Shown here: one piece after another, positions 53,654 to 62,175 of the stretch
Position numbering within the stretch: the first letter of the stretch is position 1
Layout: each line of letters opens with the position of its first letter
Assembly: GCF_030409215.1 (NCBI RefSeq)
Contig: NZ_JAUFPL010000034.1
Location: forward strand, 1-64,000
DNA: 64,000 bases
Direction: 5' to 3'
Source of the DNA: Halomonas ramblicola
GTDB taxonomy: Bacteria > Pseudomonadota > Gammaproteobacteria > Pseudomonadales > Halomonadaceae
Notes under the pieces: model-generated
The model's input: the letters and a program-made list of their open reading frames with translations, nothing else
What the model was told of the DNA's origin: nothing
Database searches by the model: none
Program-made: the position numbers and the translations under genes

Positions 53654-53690
53654 TACGAGTGCGTCGAACCGCGCCTTCAACGCCGAAGGC
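53654..53690 (+). promoter_or_regulatory. ANTAR-target-like leader hairpins, narK2
   Basis: GCCTTC-AACGCC-GAAGGC (53673-53690) is a 6-bp stem with a hexaloop carrying A1 and G4. The upstream stem CGAGTGCGTCG (53656-53666) is identical to that before narK1. Compared with narK1, the leader bases TTGGTGGxCGTGGACCAGG onward are nearly unchanged up to GAAGG, then diverge completely. Confidence 0.55.
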
Positions 53691-53728
53691 ACTGTTCCCC
53701 GTATTCGCTACGACATGAGGTCGCCCCC

Positions 53729-55060
53729 ATGGAGATCCGCAACAAGGCGAACCGCATTCGCCTGCTGAGCCTCACCACGCCCCAGATGCGCGCCTTCCAC
53801 TTCTCGTGGTTCGCCTTCCACATCTGCTTCTTCGGCTGGTTCGGCATCGCCCCGCTGATGGCGGTGGTGCGCGAGGATCTCGCCCTGACCCAGACCCAGA
53901 TCGGCAATACCATCATCGCCTCGGTGGCCATCACGGTGCTGGTGAGACTCCTGGTCGGGGTGCTCCTGGATCGTCTCGGACCGCGCCGCACCTATACCGG
54001 CCTGCTGCTGCTCGGCGCCCTGCCGGTGATGGCGATCGGCCTGGCCGACAGCTTCGAGGCCTTCCTGCTGGCCCGCCTGGCCATCGGCGCCATCGGTGCC
54101 GGCTTCGTGATCACCCAGTACCACACCAGCACCATGTTCGCGCCCAACGTGGTGGGCACCGCCAACGCCACCACCGCCGGCTGGGGCAACCTGGGCGGTG
54201 GCACCACCCAGATCCTGATGCCGCTGATCTTCTCCGGCCTCCTGATGCTCGGCGTCAGCGAGACCCTGGGCTGGCGACTGGCCATGCTGGTGCCGGGCGT
54301 GGTGATGGTCATCACCGGCCTGGCCTACTGGCGCTTCACCCAGGATGCCCCCGACGGCGACTTCCGCGAGCTGCACCGCACCGGGGGCACCGCCCGCAAG
54401 CCGGGCTTCCTCGCCGTGGCCCGAGACATCCGTGTCTGGGCGCTGGGCCTGGCCTATGCCCTCTGCTTCGGGGTCGAGCTGACCCTGCACAACATCGCCG
54501 CCATCTACTTCTTCGACCAGTTCGACCTGACGCTCGCCAGCGCCGGGCTGATCGCCGGCCTGTTCGGCATGATGAACCTCTTCGCCCGCACCCTGGGCGG
54601 CGTGGTGTCCGACTACAGCGCCCGCCAGGCCGGCCTCAAGGGGCGAGTGCGCTGGCTGTTCGTGGCGCTTAGCTGCTCGGGGATCGCCCTGGTCGCCTTC
54701 TCCCAGGCCCAGTTCCTGCCGCTGGCCATCGCCCTGCTGATGGTCCTGGGGCTCTGCTCGCAGATGGCCTCCGGGGCCACCTTCGGCGTGGTGCCCTTCC
54801 TCAACCGCCAGGGCCTGGGCACGGTGGCCGGCATCGTGGGCGCCGGCGGCAACATCGGCGCTGTGGCCGCCGCCTTCCTGTTCCGCGCCGAATCGATCGG
54901 CTATCAGCAAGGACTCTTCGTGCTCGGCGTGGTGGTCCTGGCGCTGGCCGCCTGCGCCCTGCTGGTGCGTTTCTCCGCCGCGGACGAGGCCCGCGAGGCC
55001 CAGGCCTACCGCGACGCCGCGGGCGAGGAGGCCGCGACCGCTGCCCTGTCGACGCGCTGA
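53729..55060 (+). CDS. narK2: Nitrate/nitrite MFS transporter, NarK family (copy 2)
   Basis: A 443-residue paralogue of the upstream gene. The blocks TPQMRAFHFSWFAFHICF and ATTAGWGNLGGGTTQILMP are nearly unchanged, while the cytoplasmic linker (residues about 205-225, GTARKPGFLAVARD) is shorter. ATG 53729 aligns with the narK1 start (MEIRNKANRIRLL against MDILNKANRIRLL). One copy may import nitrate and the other exchange nitrate for nitrite, but the sequence does not say which. Followed by the NIT-ANTAR gene. Confidence 0.93.
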   Translation: MEIRNKANRIRLLSLTTPQMRAFHFSWFAFHICFFGWFGIAPLMAVVREDLALTQTQIGNTIIASVAITVLVRLLVGVLLDRLGPRRTYTGLLLLGALPVMAIGLADSFEAFLLARLAIGAIGAGFVITQYHTSTMFAPNVVGTANATTAGWGNLGGGTTQILMPLIFSGLLMLGVSETLGWRLAMLVPGVVMVITGLAYWRFTQDAPDGDFRELHRTGGTARKPGFLAVARDIRVWALGLAYALCFGVELTLHNIAAIYFFDQFDLTLASAGLIAGLFGMMNLFARTLGGVVSDYSARQAGLKGRVRWLFVALSCSGIALVAFSQAQFLPLAIALLMVLGLCSQMASGATFGVVPFLNRQGLGTVAGIVGAGGNIGAVAAAFLFRAESIGYQQGLFVLGVVVLALAACALLVRFSAADEAREAQAYRDAAGEEAATAALSTR

Positions 55061-55169
55061 GACCCGTGCCAGGCGCCGGTTCGGGTGACATGGAACCCAC
55101 CCATCCGGGCGGCCTGGCATGCGGCTTGCTTAGTCAGTATCGGCATCGACTCCCGATGAGGTTACGACC

Positions 55170-56462
55170 ATGACACCCGCCCAACGCCTGCTCCTGGCAG
55201 CCAAGCGCTGCGACATCGATGACCTGGAACACCTGGCCGCCGTCGGCCAGGTCGTGGGCGACATCAGCCGCTTCATCCATGCCCTGCAGAAGGAGCGCGG
55301 TGCCACCAGCATCTACCTGGCCTCGGGCGGGGCACGCTTCGCCGCTGCCCGACTGGAACGCCTGGAGGAGTGTCGTGCCCAGGAACAGGCCATGCGCCAG
55401 CGCCTGGACGGCCTGGCCAACCCCGGCGGACGGGGCCCCGCCAGCGCCCGGCTGCTGCGGCGCATCGCCGGCGCCCTGCAGGCCCTGGACCGGCTGGACG
55501 CCGTACGAGAGGAGATCGCGACCCTGAAGACCGGCTCCGACCAGGCGACCCGGCATTTCAACCGGCTGATCGGCAGCCTGCTCTCGGTGGTCTTCGATGC
55601 CGCCGATACCGCCAGCGACCCCGAGATCACCCGTGCCCTGGTGGCCATCTTCCACTTCATGCAGGGCAAGGAACTGGCTGGCCAGGAACGCGCCTGTGGC
55701 TCCGCCGGTTTCACCGCCGGCAATCTCGACGCCTCGCACCGCCGGCTGCTCCGACACCTCATCGAGGCCCAGGGCCGCTGCTTCGACACCTTCCTCGAGT
55801 TCGCCTCCAGCGACGCCCGGAAGCGCTGGGAGAGCGACATGCCCGGCCGCACCCTGGCCGGCATCCACCACCTGCGCGAGATCGCCTGCCGCGACACCCC
55901 GCTGCCGGACAGCGCCACGGCCCTGGGCGAGACCTGGTACGAGCTGACCACCCGGCGTATCGACGCCATGCAGCGGGTCGAGGCTCATCTCGCCGAGGAG
56001 CTCGCCAGCCTGTGCCGGGAGAAGATCGCCACCGCGCGCCAGGCCCTGGCCGAGCCGGCCCGCCACGGCAAGGAGCGGACGGTGTCGGAGGAGGACGCCG
56101 ATGCCTGCCGGCAGCTGGTGGAGCTGCTCGACGACGACCATGCCCACGAACTGGGCGAGCTGACCGCCGGCCTGGTGACCTCGCCGTTCAACCGCTCGCT
56201 GATCGAACTGATGCGGGCCCAGGCCGGACACCTGCAGGGGCTCAGCGACGAGCTGGAGAACACCCGCAAGGCACTGCGCGAGCGCAAGCTGGTGGAGCGC
56301 GCCAAGGGCGTGATCATGGCCAGCCGTCAGATGACCGAGGAACAGGCCTACGCCTTCATGCGCAAGACCGCCATGGACCAGAGCAAGAGCATGGCCGACC
56401 TGGCCAACACCATCCTCGATCTCTCCGATATCCTCGCACCGCCCACCCAGCCCTCTGTCTGA
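55170..56462 (+). CDS. nasR: NIT-ANTAR nitrate-responsive RNA-binding regulator (NasR-like)
   Basis: A 430-residue soluble protein. Residues about 30-320 are a NIT (nitrate/nitrite-sensing) domain: VGDISRFIHALQKERGATSIYLASGG has the QKERG pattern, followed by long helices. Residues about 358-420 are an ANTAR domain, RKALRERKLVERAKGVIMASRQMTEEQAYAFMRKTAM, seen as the LVERAKGVIM and EEQAYAFMRK blocks. Klebsiella NasR of this architecture prevents termination in the nasF leader when nitrate binds. The narK leaders just upstream carry matching hairpins. GAGG precedes ATG 55170. Confidence 0.9.
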   Translation: MTPAQRLLLAAKRCDIDDLEHLAAVGQVVGDISRFIHALQKERGATSIYLASGGARFAAARLERLEECRAQEQAMRQRLDGLANPGGRGPASARLLRRIAGALQALDRLDAVREEIATLKTGSDQATRHFNRLIGSLLSVVFDAADTASDPEITRALVAIFHFMQGKELAGQERACGSAGFTAGNLDASHRRLLRHLIEAQGRCFDTFLEFASSDARKRWESDMPGRTLAGIHHLREIACRDTPLPDSATALGETWYELTTRRIDAMQRVEAHLAEELASLCREKIATARQALAEPARHGKERTVSEEDADACRQLVELLDDDHAHELGELTAGLVTSPFNRSLIELMRAQAGHLQGLSDELENTRKALRERKLVERAKGVIMASRQMTEEQAYAFMRKTAMDQSKSMADLANTILDLSDILAPPTQPSV

Positions 56463-56578
56463 TCCACACCGGCCTCGACCACAGACGACCGGCGCTGCTG
56501 CCCCTGCGTGTCTAGACTGGAAAGGCGCGGCGCGACTACCCCGTCGCCGGTGTTCTGGAACATGAGGGAGGAATCGAC

Positions 56579-57010
56579 ATGCAGGATGGAATGACCGCCC
56601 GTGGCAACTGCCTGTGCGGCGCCGTGAGGATCTCGGTGCAGGCCGGTCGGCAGAATCTGGGGGCCTGCCATTGCCGGATGTGTCGCACCTGGGGCGGCGG
56701 GCCGTTACTGGCCCTGGAGACCGTCACCCGAGTACAGATCGAGGGTGAGGAGAACGTCAGCGTCTACACCTCCTCGGAGTGGGCCGAGCGGGGGTTCTGT
56801 CGCCGCTGCGGCACCCACCTCTTCTATCGCCTGAAGACCGGTGACCACTACGCGATCCCTGTGGGGCTGGTGGATGGCGGCGAGGCCTGGACCTTCGACA
56901 CCCAGATCTTCATCGACGAGAAGCCCCCCTGGTATGCCTTCGCCAACGAGACCCACAACCTCACCGGCCAGGAGGTGTTCGCAGCCTTCCAGGGCGACAA
57001 CGGTGACTGA
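56579..57010 (+). CDS. GFA/CENP-V-family zinc protein
   Basis: A 143-residue protein of the glutathione-dependent formaldehyde-activating (GFA) family. Cys motifs are CLCGAV (residues 12-14), CHCRMC and CRRCGTH, which build two structural or catalytic zinc sites. Family members range from formaldehyde-glutathione binding to unknown. GAGGGAGG precedes ATG 56579. It follows the NIT-ANTAR gene by 116 bp on the same strand, but no functional link is evident. Confidence 0.88.
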   Translation: MQDGMTARGNCLCGAVRISVQAGRQNLGACHCRMCRTWGGGPLLALETVTRVQIEGEENVSVYTSSEWAERGFCRRCGTHLFYRLKTGDHYAIPVGLVDGGEAWTFDTQIFIDEKPPWYAFANETHNLTGQEVFAAFQGDNGD

Positions 57011-57508
57011 GCGAGCGTGGAACCCAGGCAAAGGGTGGCCCACGCGCATCGGGCTCGTCCGCCTCGACGCCCGCCCTACCGTTACTCGAGTGACGCGGCA
57101 TCCCTGGGGATACCCGGGCATTGCGGCGTGGGGCGGGCGTCAGATGAGCATGATGCAGATAGCACCTCCTCGACCATGCTCGCCAATACGATCGTACTAT
57201 TTTTCTCATTCAATTTCAGTAGCCTATCGGCCTACCCATTGAATATTGATCGTGTTAAACCCTGTCGATACAACAAGATATCTTCACGCACCTAGCCATC
57301 AGGTCTGTTTCCAAAACACCCAACAATGTAACACTACTTTACATAAAAAGGCGAAGCGACAATACTTCCCGTGGCTCCCGTTACCGCAATAGCACTAAGC
57401 TCCAGATACCAGGATGGATGTCTCTCCTATACTGTCGCTTTTATCCAACGCAACATCGTCCTCATTAGGCGACACCATTTGACATTCTCCCTCGTGAGGG
57501 AGGAGGGC
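57011..57508. other. AT-richer intergenic region before the VpsR-like gene
   Basis: Nearly 500 bp without a convincing gene. Bases 57180-57400 are clearly richer in A and T than the flanks, as in TTGAATATTGATCGTGTTAA and ACTACTTTACATAAAAAGG. ACTCGAGT near 57078 is a small palindrome. It probably holds the promoter of the VpsR-like gene; no confident -35/-10 or sigma-54 site was identified. An in-frame extension to 57371 has no family similarity. Confidence 0.5.
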
Positions 57509-59026
57509 ATGAGCAATATGGTTACGAGGACAAGAGAGACCGGGCAAGGTGCATCCTTTTTTCTTGGTCACCGACCTGACGGTCTCAGGATACAGGAAAC
57601 GATGATGATGACGGATACATCACGACGACTGTTGCTGGTGGGAAACAAATGGATGTCTCGCGACATCATTCAGTCGATGATGCCCTACGATTGGGCCATC
57701 AGCCATTCGGAAACCCCCAAGGATGTGACGAGTCACGCTACCGAAGATGACTATCACGTCGGCGTCATCCTTCTCGACGCCAATATCGCTCGCTATCAAA
57801 GGTCGCTGGAAGAGCTGATCTGCCGAAAGAAAATGTGCTGGCTCGCCATCCTCGACAGAAGCCTCCTCGACCATCCGGATATTCGCCAGTTCATACATCA
57901 GGCCCTCTACGCTTATCAAACGCTTCCCCTGGACCCACAAAAGACCAACGCCCTGCTCGAGTCTGCCCTGGACATGGTCGCCGTCTCCCCACCGGACGAC
58001 ATCGGGGGCACCGGGTCATCACATCGCGCCAACGAGTACAGCATGGTCGGTAATTCCACCATGATGACCCGGCTCTACCAGGCAATCGACAAGATCGCCG
58101 CCGTCGATGCACCAGTATTGATAACGGGGGAGTCGGGTACCGGGAAGGAGCTGTCGGCACGTGCGATACACGAACACTCGATGCGTCGCGAGGGCCCCTT
58201 CAACACGATCAACTGCGGCGCCCTGCCATCCGGCCTGATCCAGTCGGAACTCTTCGGGTACGAGAAGGGATCCTTCACCGGTGCCAATCACGGCAAGGCC
58301 GGTATCATCGAATCGACGAGCGGCGGCACCCTGTTTCTCGATGAGATCGGCGATCTTCCGCTTGACATGCAGGTCAACCTGCTACGCTTTCTGGAGAATC
58401 ATCGTGTCATGCGGGTGGGTGGCTTGAAGGAACTCCCTGTCGATGTACGCGTGCTCGCCGCGACCCATGTCGACCTGGAGAAGGCCGTCGAGGAAGGACG
58501 CTTCCGCGAGGATCTGTATCACCGCCTCAACGTCCTGCAGGTGAGCACACCGGCGCTGAGAGAACGGCCGGAAGACATCGAACCCCTCGCGAGGTTCTTC
58601 TTCCGGAAATTCTCACGCGAAAGATCGGCCGGAGTCCGTGGTTTCAGCCAAGAAAGCATGATCCTGATGCGGCAATATGACTGGCCAGGCAACATCCGCG
58701 AACTCGTCAACCGGGTAAGACGGGCCATGGTCATGTGCGACCAGCGCCTGATCGCGCCAAAGGATCTGGGCCTCGAGCGGCGCCAGTCAGCCTTTCGGCA
58801 GGCCGTCACCCTGGAGCAGGCGCGCGATATCGCCGAACGGGAGGCGATCGGGGCCGCCCTGGCACGCAACAAGCAGAAGATACTGCATGCGGCACGGGAG
58901 CTGGGCGTCTCCCGGGTCACTCTCTATCGACTGATCGACAAGCACGGCATTGATCGACATGGCGTATCGGCCGATGATGAAGAAGCAGACCTGCCACCCA
59001 GGGTCATCCCGATGCCGTCACTCTGA
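57509..59026 (+). CDS. VpsR-like sigma-54 activator with degenerate receiver domain
   Basis: A 505-residue enhancer-binding protein. Residues about 35-160 resemble the VpsR receiver: LLLVGNKWM at strand 1 lacks the acidic pair, DYHVGVILLDAN has an Asp at strand 3, and YAYQTLPLDP replaces the usual Lys-Pro, so normal phosphorylation is doubtful. The AAA+ domain has Walker A GESGTGKE, ELFGYEKGSFTGAN (GAFTGA loop with Ala to Ser), Walker B GGTLFLDEIGDL and the R-finger region FREDLYHRLNV. A Fis-type HTH (ILHAARELGVSRVTLYRLI) ends it. VpsR in Vibrio answers to c-di-GMP and drives matrix genes. GGAGGAGGG precedes ATG 57509. Confidence 0.88.
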   Translation: MSNMVTRTRETGQGASFFLGHRPDGLRIQETMMMTDTSRRLLLVGNKWMSRDIIQSMMPYDWAISHSETPKDVTSHATEDDYHVGVILLDANIARYQRSLEELICRKKMCWLAILDRSLLDHPDIRQFIHQALYAYQTLPLDPQKTNALLESALDMVAVSPPDDIGGTGSSHRANEYSMVGNSTMMTRLYQAIDKIAAVDAPVLITGESGTGKELSARAIHEHSMRREGPFNTINCGALPSGLIQSELFGYEKGSFTGANHGKAGIIESTSGGTLFLDEIGDLPLDMQVNLLRFLENHRVMRVGGLKELPVDVRVLAATHVDLEKAVEEGRFREDLYHRLNVLQVSTPALRERPEDIEPLARFFFRKFSRERSAGVRGFSQESMILMRQYDWPGNIRELVNRVRRAMVMCDQRLIAPKDLGLERRQSAFRQAVTLEQARDIAEREAIGAALARNKQKILHAARELGVSRVTLYRLIDKHGIDRHGVSADDEEADLPPRVIPMPSL

Positions 59027-59082
59027 CCCCAGTGCCGTCTGCCCCAGGCAATGACAACACCAAGCAACAAGGGAACCACCGC

Positions 59083-60168
59083 ATGGCATTCACAACAAAG
59101 CAAGTCGTCTCCGCCACCGGTCTCGTATCGCTACTGGGATGTAGCCTGGCATGGGCCCAGCCCGCATCCCAAGGGCAGGGCACCGCGCCGGCACAGCCCG
59201 TGGGGCAGCAGCCCCCGGAGCAGGAGCTGCAGCCCGAGGTCCAGGCCATCGCCGACTTCGGCGGTGTCTTGACCCCACGCGGCAGGCTGGTGCTGGAACC
59301 CGAGTTCCAGTACTCCCACGAGAGCATCAACCGAATGACCTTCGAAGGCGTCGAGGTCCTGAGTACCCTGCTGATCGGCGTCTTCACCGCCCAGGACCTG
59401 GACCGAGACAGCTATACGGCGGCCCTGACCGGCCGGCTGGGCGTCACCGACCGGCTGGAACTGGAGATGAAGCTGCCCTATGTCTATCGAGACGAAACGG
59501 AGCGCGTCACCGTCGCCGAGGTAGACCCTTCCTTCGATCTCGATCGTGAGCTATCGGGCAACAGCCTGGGCGATATAGAACTGGCCGCCCACTACCAGCT
59601 GAACCGCGGCCAGGGCGGCATGCCCTTCTTCATCGGCAACCTGCGCTACAAGTCGACCACCGGCGAGGGTCCCTTCGATATTCGCCGCAACAGTGCGGGC
59701 GTTCCCCAGGAGCTACCCACCGGCACCGGCTTCCACTCCATCGAACCCAGCCTCACCATGCTCTTCCCCTCGGCGCCCGCCGTCTACTTCGCCAACCTGG
59801 GCTACGCCTTCAACCTGGAGGACGATGTCGGCAAGCGTGCCGGTGACATCAGCGTGGGCGAAGTCGATCCCGGCGATGCCGTGCGGCTGAGCTTCGGTAT
59901 GGCCTACTCAATCAATCCCAGAACCTCCTTCACCCTGGGCTACAAGAACGACTTCATTGGCGAGACGGATACCGAGTATGTCGACGAGGATGGAAACTCC
60001 GTGCGACAAAGCTCCAATACCCTGAATGTCGGCTCGATGCTGCTGGGCTGGTCCTACCAGTTCAACCAGGACGTCTCCGTCAACCTGGGCCTGGAGTTCG
60101 GTATCACCGACGATGCCCCGGATACCCTGCTGACGCTGCGCATGCCGTTCGGCATGAATGTCTTTTAG
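59083..60168 (+). CDS. Outer-membrane beta-barrel (transporter-like) protein
   Basis: A 361-residue exported protein. Signal peptide MAFTTKQVVSATGLVSLLGCSLAWA-QPA. Residues 26-50 are Gln/Pro-rich. The rest has alternating strands typical of outer-membrane barrels: GRLVLEPEFQYSHESI, RLELEMKLPYVYRDE, GDIELAAHYQLN, LGYKNDF and a final LLTLRMPFGMNVF with C-terminal Phe. It resembles the phenol-degradation MetA-like/transporter family in length. Its placement with the C39 operon recalls FapF, the export pore of the Fap amyloid system, but I see no FapF coiled coil. ATG 59083 chosen for the signal peptide. Confidence 0.82.
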   Translation: MAFTTKQVVSATGLVSLLGCSLAWAQPASQGQGTAPAQPVGQQPPEQELQPEVQAIADFGGVLTPRGRLVLEPEFQYSHESINRMTFEGVEVLSTLLIGVFTAQDLDRDSYTAALTGRLGVTDRLELEMKLPYVYRDETERVTVAEVDPSFDLDRELSGNSLGDIELAAHYQLNRGQGGMPFFIGNLRYKSTTGEGPFDIRRNSAGVPQELPTGTGFHSIEPSLTMLFPSAPAVYFANLGYAFNLEDDVGKRAGDISVGEVDPGDAVRLSFGMAYSINPRTSFTLGYKNDFIGETDTEYVDEDGNSVRQSSNTLNVGSMLLGWSYQFNQDVSVNLGLEFGITDDAPDTLLTLRMPFGMNVF

Positions 60169-60200
60169 GCCACTCATGCCTGCCTGAGCGCAGACACAAG

Positions 60201-60227
60201 GAGAGGCTGCCATCGAGGCAGCCTCTC
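60201..60227. terminator. Bidirectional terminator between the converging C39-system genes
   Basis: GAGAGGCTGCC (60201-60211) pairs perfectly with GGCAGCCTCTC (60217-60227), loop ATCGA. It sits between the outer-membrane gene (plus) and the last operon gene (minus). Confidence 0.8.
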
Positions 60228-60238
60228 TGCGTTACAGC

Positions 60239-60883
60239 TCAACGAATGATGCCGGAAAAGGAGTCGATGATGGCCGCCCGCTGCTTGGCGGCGCGCAGCT
60301 CACCGACGTTGCTGAGATGCACGCTGACGTCGATCGCCTGCTGGATGTTCTTGCCGGAGGCGTTACTGATCACGCCGCTCAGGATAGCATTCCGGGAGAT
60401 GTTGTGAAGGGCCGCCGTAAAGCCCTGTTCATCCTGCAGGGTGATGCCCGAGAAGTTCTCGAGGCCGGAGAGATTCACATTGTCGGGCGTGACCTCGGTG
60501 ACCCTGATACCGGAATCGGGTCCCACGCGTATGGCAGACCCCGTCAGGTCCTCGAAGGTCTGGGAGAGGACCCGGGGCTCCCCGGTGCGGGTGAAGTTGA
60601 GGCGCGTCACCAGTTGCACCTTGTCGTCGATCAGGCTACGCAGTTCGGCGCCGAAATCCAGTTCCATGCCCGCGATATTGAAGCCACCGCGCAGTTGCGC
60701 CATCTCGCTCTCGTCCATCACCACGCCGCGATGATAGACGTCATCCGGTGAGCCCCCTATTTCCTCGCTTCCAGAGGCGGACCATGACAGCACGCTGCCC
60801 ACCAGCAGGCACGTCCCCATGACGGTGCACAGCGGCGTGCCACGCCTGGTTCGCTTCTCCCCTTCATACACATCGGCGTTCAT
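60239..60883 (-). CDS. Secreted or anchored protein with double-glycine motif
   Basis: A 214-residue protein of unknown family. A hydrophobic stretch at residues 18-37 (LCTVMGTCLLVGSVLSWSAS) after a basic start suggests a signal or anchor. At residues 58-67 ESEMAQLRGG matches the double-glycine leader pattern, E at -8, hydrophobic at -7 and -4, Gly-Gly at -2/-1, which C39 peptidases cut. The remainder is rich in Asn, Ser and small hydrophobic residues (NVNLSGLENFSG, NISRNAILSGVISNASG), a beta-strand-like composition. GAGGAG precedes ATG 60883. Last gene of the operon, 27 bp after the C39 gene. Confidence 0.8.
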   Translation of the reverse strand: MNADVYEGEKRTRRGTPLCTVMGTCLLVGSVLSWSASGSEEIGGSPDDVYHRGVVMDESEMAQLRGGFNIAGMELDFGAELRSLIDDKVQLVTRLNFTRTGEPRVLSQTFEDLTGSAIRVGPDSGIRVTEVTPDNVNLSGLENFSGITLQDEQGFTAALHNISRNAILSGVISNASGKNIQQAIDVSVHLSNVGELRAAKQRAAIIDSFSGIIR

Positions 60884-60910
60884 TGGCTGACTCCTCGAGG
60901 GCACTCGACT

Positions 60911-61609
60911 TCAGCGCCCCATCTCATTCCTGCCTGGAAGGGTAAGGAAGGTGGCACCCAGACTCGAACGATGCACGCCCTGCTCGACCGGCGAGTCGGG
61001 CCGCACGGCCCAGTCCCGCTCGTGATTGAAGTTCTGCTGAGCGACTTCCAGTTCGGCTCGCGCACCGAGCACGGTACCGTTCCAGAGATGCTCGAAGTGC
61101 TCCTTGGGCACCACGACCGTGCCTGCCGCCGGGTCGCCCACCAGCATATTACGCTCGTCGATACCCTTGACCACCACGAAGTGCTTGTAGCCACCGGTAT
61201 CCACCATAGTGATCGCCGGCACACCGATCCTGACGAAATCGTCCAGGGCGATGCGAAAGCCATCGGAGTTCAGGCCCTGGCGATCCAGATAGCGCTTCAT
61301 ATCCAGCATCGAGAAGCCATGCCGCTGGATCTGTTCGGCATCGCCGGCGCGGATCATCCACTCGAAGACCTCCGCCTCGGTGGTGTCCCGGTCGTAGTGA
61401 TAGGTCAACAGGGTCGCCACGGCCGCCGATCCGCAGCTGAAGTCATACTCCTGGCGTACCACCCTGTCCCAGCCCAGCTCCTGCAGGCTCTTCGCCTCCA
61501 CCTGGAAACGGCCGAACGCCCCGGCGATGGTCACCGGACCGGCATGCGCCATCATCGGCCCCAGCATCAAGCCGGCGGCGAACAGTGCCGTGAGAATCCG
61601 TATGCGCAT
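60911..61609 (-). CDS. C39-family cysteine peptidase, FapD-like
   Basis: A 232-residue exported peptidase. Signal peptide MRIRILTALFAAGLMLGPMMAHA. The papain-like C39 fold is clear: RQEYDFSCGSAAVATLLTYHY with catalytic Cys59 and oxyanion Gln53, GGYKHFVVVKG with His143, and NMLVGDPAAGTV with Asp159. It has no ABC-transporter part, so it should act in the periplasm, like FapD of the Fap system. GGGGGAG precedes ATG 61609. Upstream and downstream genes encode its most likely substrates. Confidence 0.92.
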   Translation of the reverse strand: MRIRILTALFAAGLMLGPMMAHAGPVTIAGAFGRFQVEAKSLQELGWDRVVRQEYDFSCGSAAVATLLTYHYDRDTTEAEVFEWMIRAGDAEQIQRHGFSMLDMKRYLDRQGLNSDGFRIALDDFVRIGVPAITMVDTGGYKHFVVVKGIDERNMLVGDPAAGTVVVPKEHFEHLWNGTVLGARAELEVAQQNFNHERDWAVRPDSPVEQGVHRSSLGATFLTLPGRNEMGR

Positions 61610-61650
61610 AGTCTCCCCCACGCGGTCATGGATGGTGAATGACCGTATCG

Positions 61651-62070
61651 TCATTCCGAGATGAAGACACTGATGCCGACGGCATTGTTGATGGAGTTGC
61701 CATTGCCGGTCACCGCGCTGAAGATCCCGGTGCCGCTGTAGCCGCCCATGGCGTTGGCATCGAAGTTGATGTTGCCCGACACCATATTGCCGTTCACCAC
61801 ATTGAACGACGAGTCACTGACCGTCGACTGCATCTCCTGGATGCTCTGGACATTATTGAGCTGCAGAATATGCCGGTCCTTGCCGCGCGTTTCGCGAAGC
61901 TCTCCTGCCGCCAGGCTTTCCATGGCAGCGAAGCCCTGCGACGACGCTTGCCGGCTATCGGCCAGAACGGAGACCGATGTACCCAGCGTCAGCATCAGTG
62001 CTGCCCCCGCCGCAAGTATCGAGAGGGGACGATGACGATATCCCATTGAATGATCTGATGTCGCTTTCAT
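61651..62070 (-). CDS. Small secreted Asn/Ser-rich protein with C39-site-like motif
   Basis: A 139-residue protein with a signal peptide (hydrophobic residues 17-36, cleavage near SVLADS). Residues 57-64, GELRETRGK, resemble a degenerate double-glycine site (E, L, then RG at -3/-2). The mature part has QSIQEMQSTVSDSS and Asn/Gly-rich runs (NVVNGNMVSGNINFDANAMGG, seen as the NGNMVSGNINF block), ending NAVGISVFISE. The QEMxSTV block recurs in the glycine-rich neighbour. No family recognised. It lies between the C39 and glycine-rich genes. Confidence 0.82.
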   Translation of the reverse strand: MKATSDHSMGYRHRPLSILAAGAALMLTLGTSVSVLADSRQASSQGFAAMESLAAGELRETRGKDRHILQLNNVQSIQEMQSTVSDSSFNVVNGNMVSGNINFDANAMGGYSGTGIFSAVTGNGNSINNAVGISVFISE

Positions 62071-62175
62071 GGCCAGGACTCCCTGGTATCCGGTCCAGAT
62101 GGCTGATTCACCGAGGGAGCCGGTGGGGGACCCACCGGCTCCCGGTTCAGCAGCGCTACTACCGCTCGCTGCCCC

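Noticed and set aside
57371..57508. N-terminal extension of the VpsR-like protein
   Set aside because: A strong GGAGGAGGG ribosome site precedes ATG 57509 and the extension has no similarity to the family.
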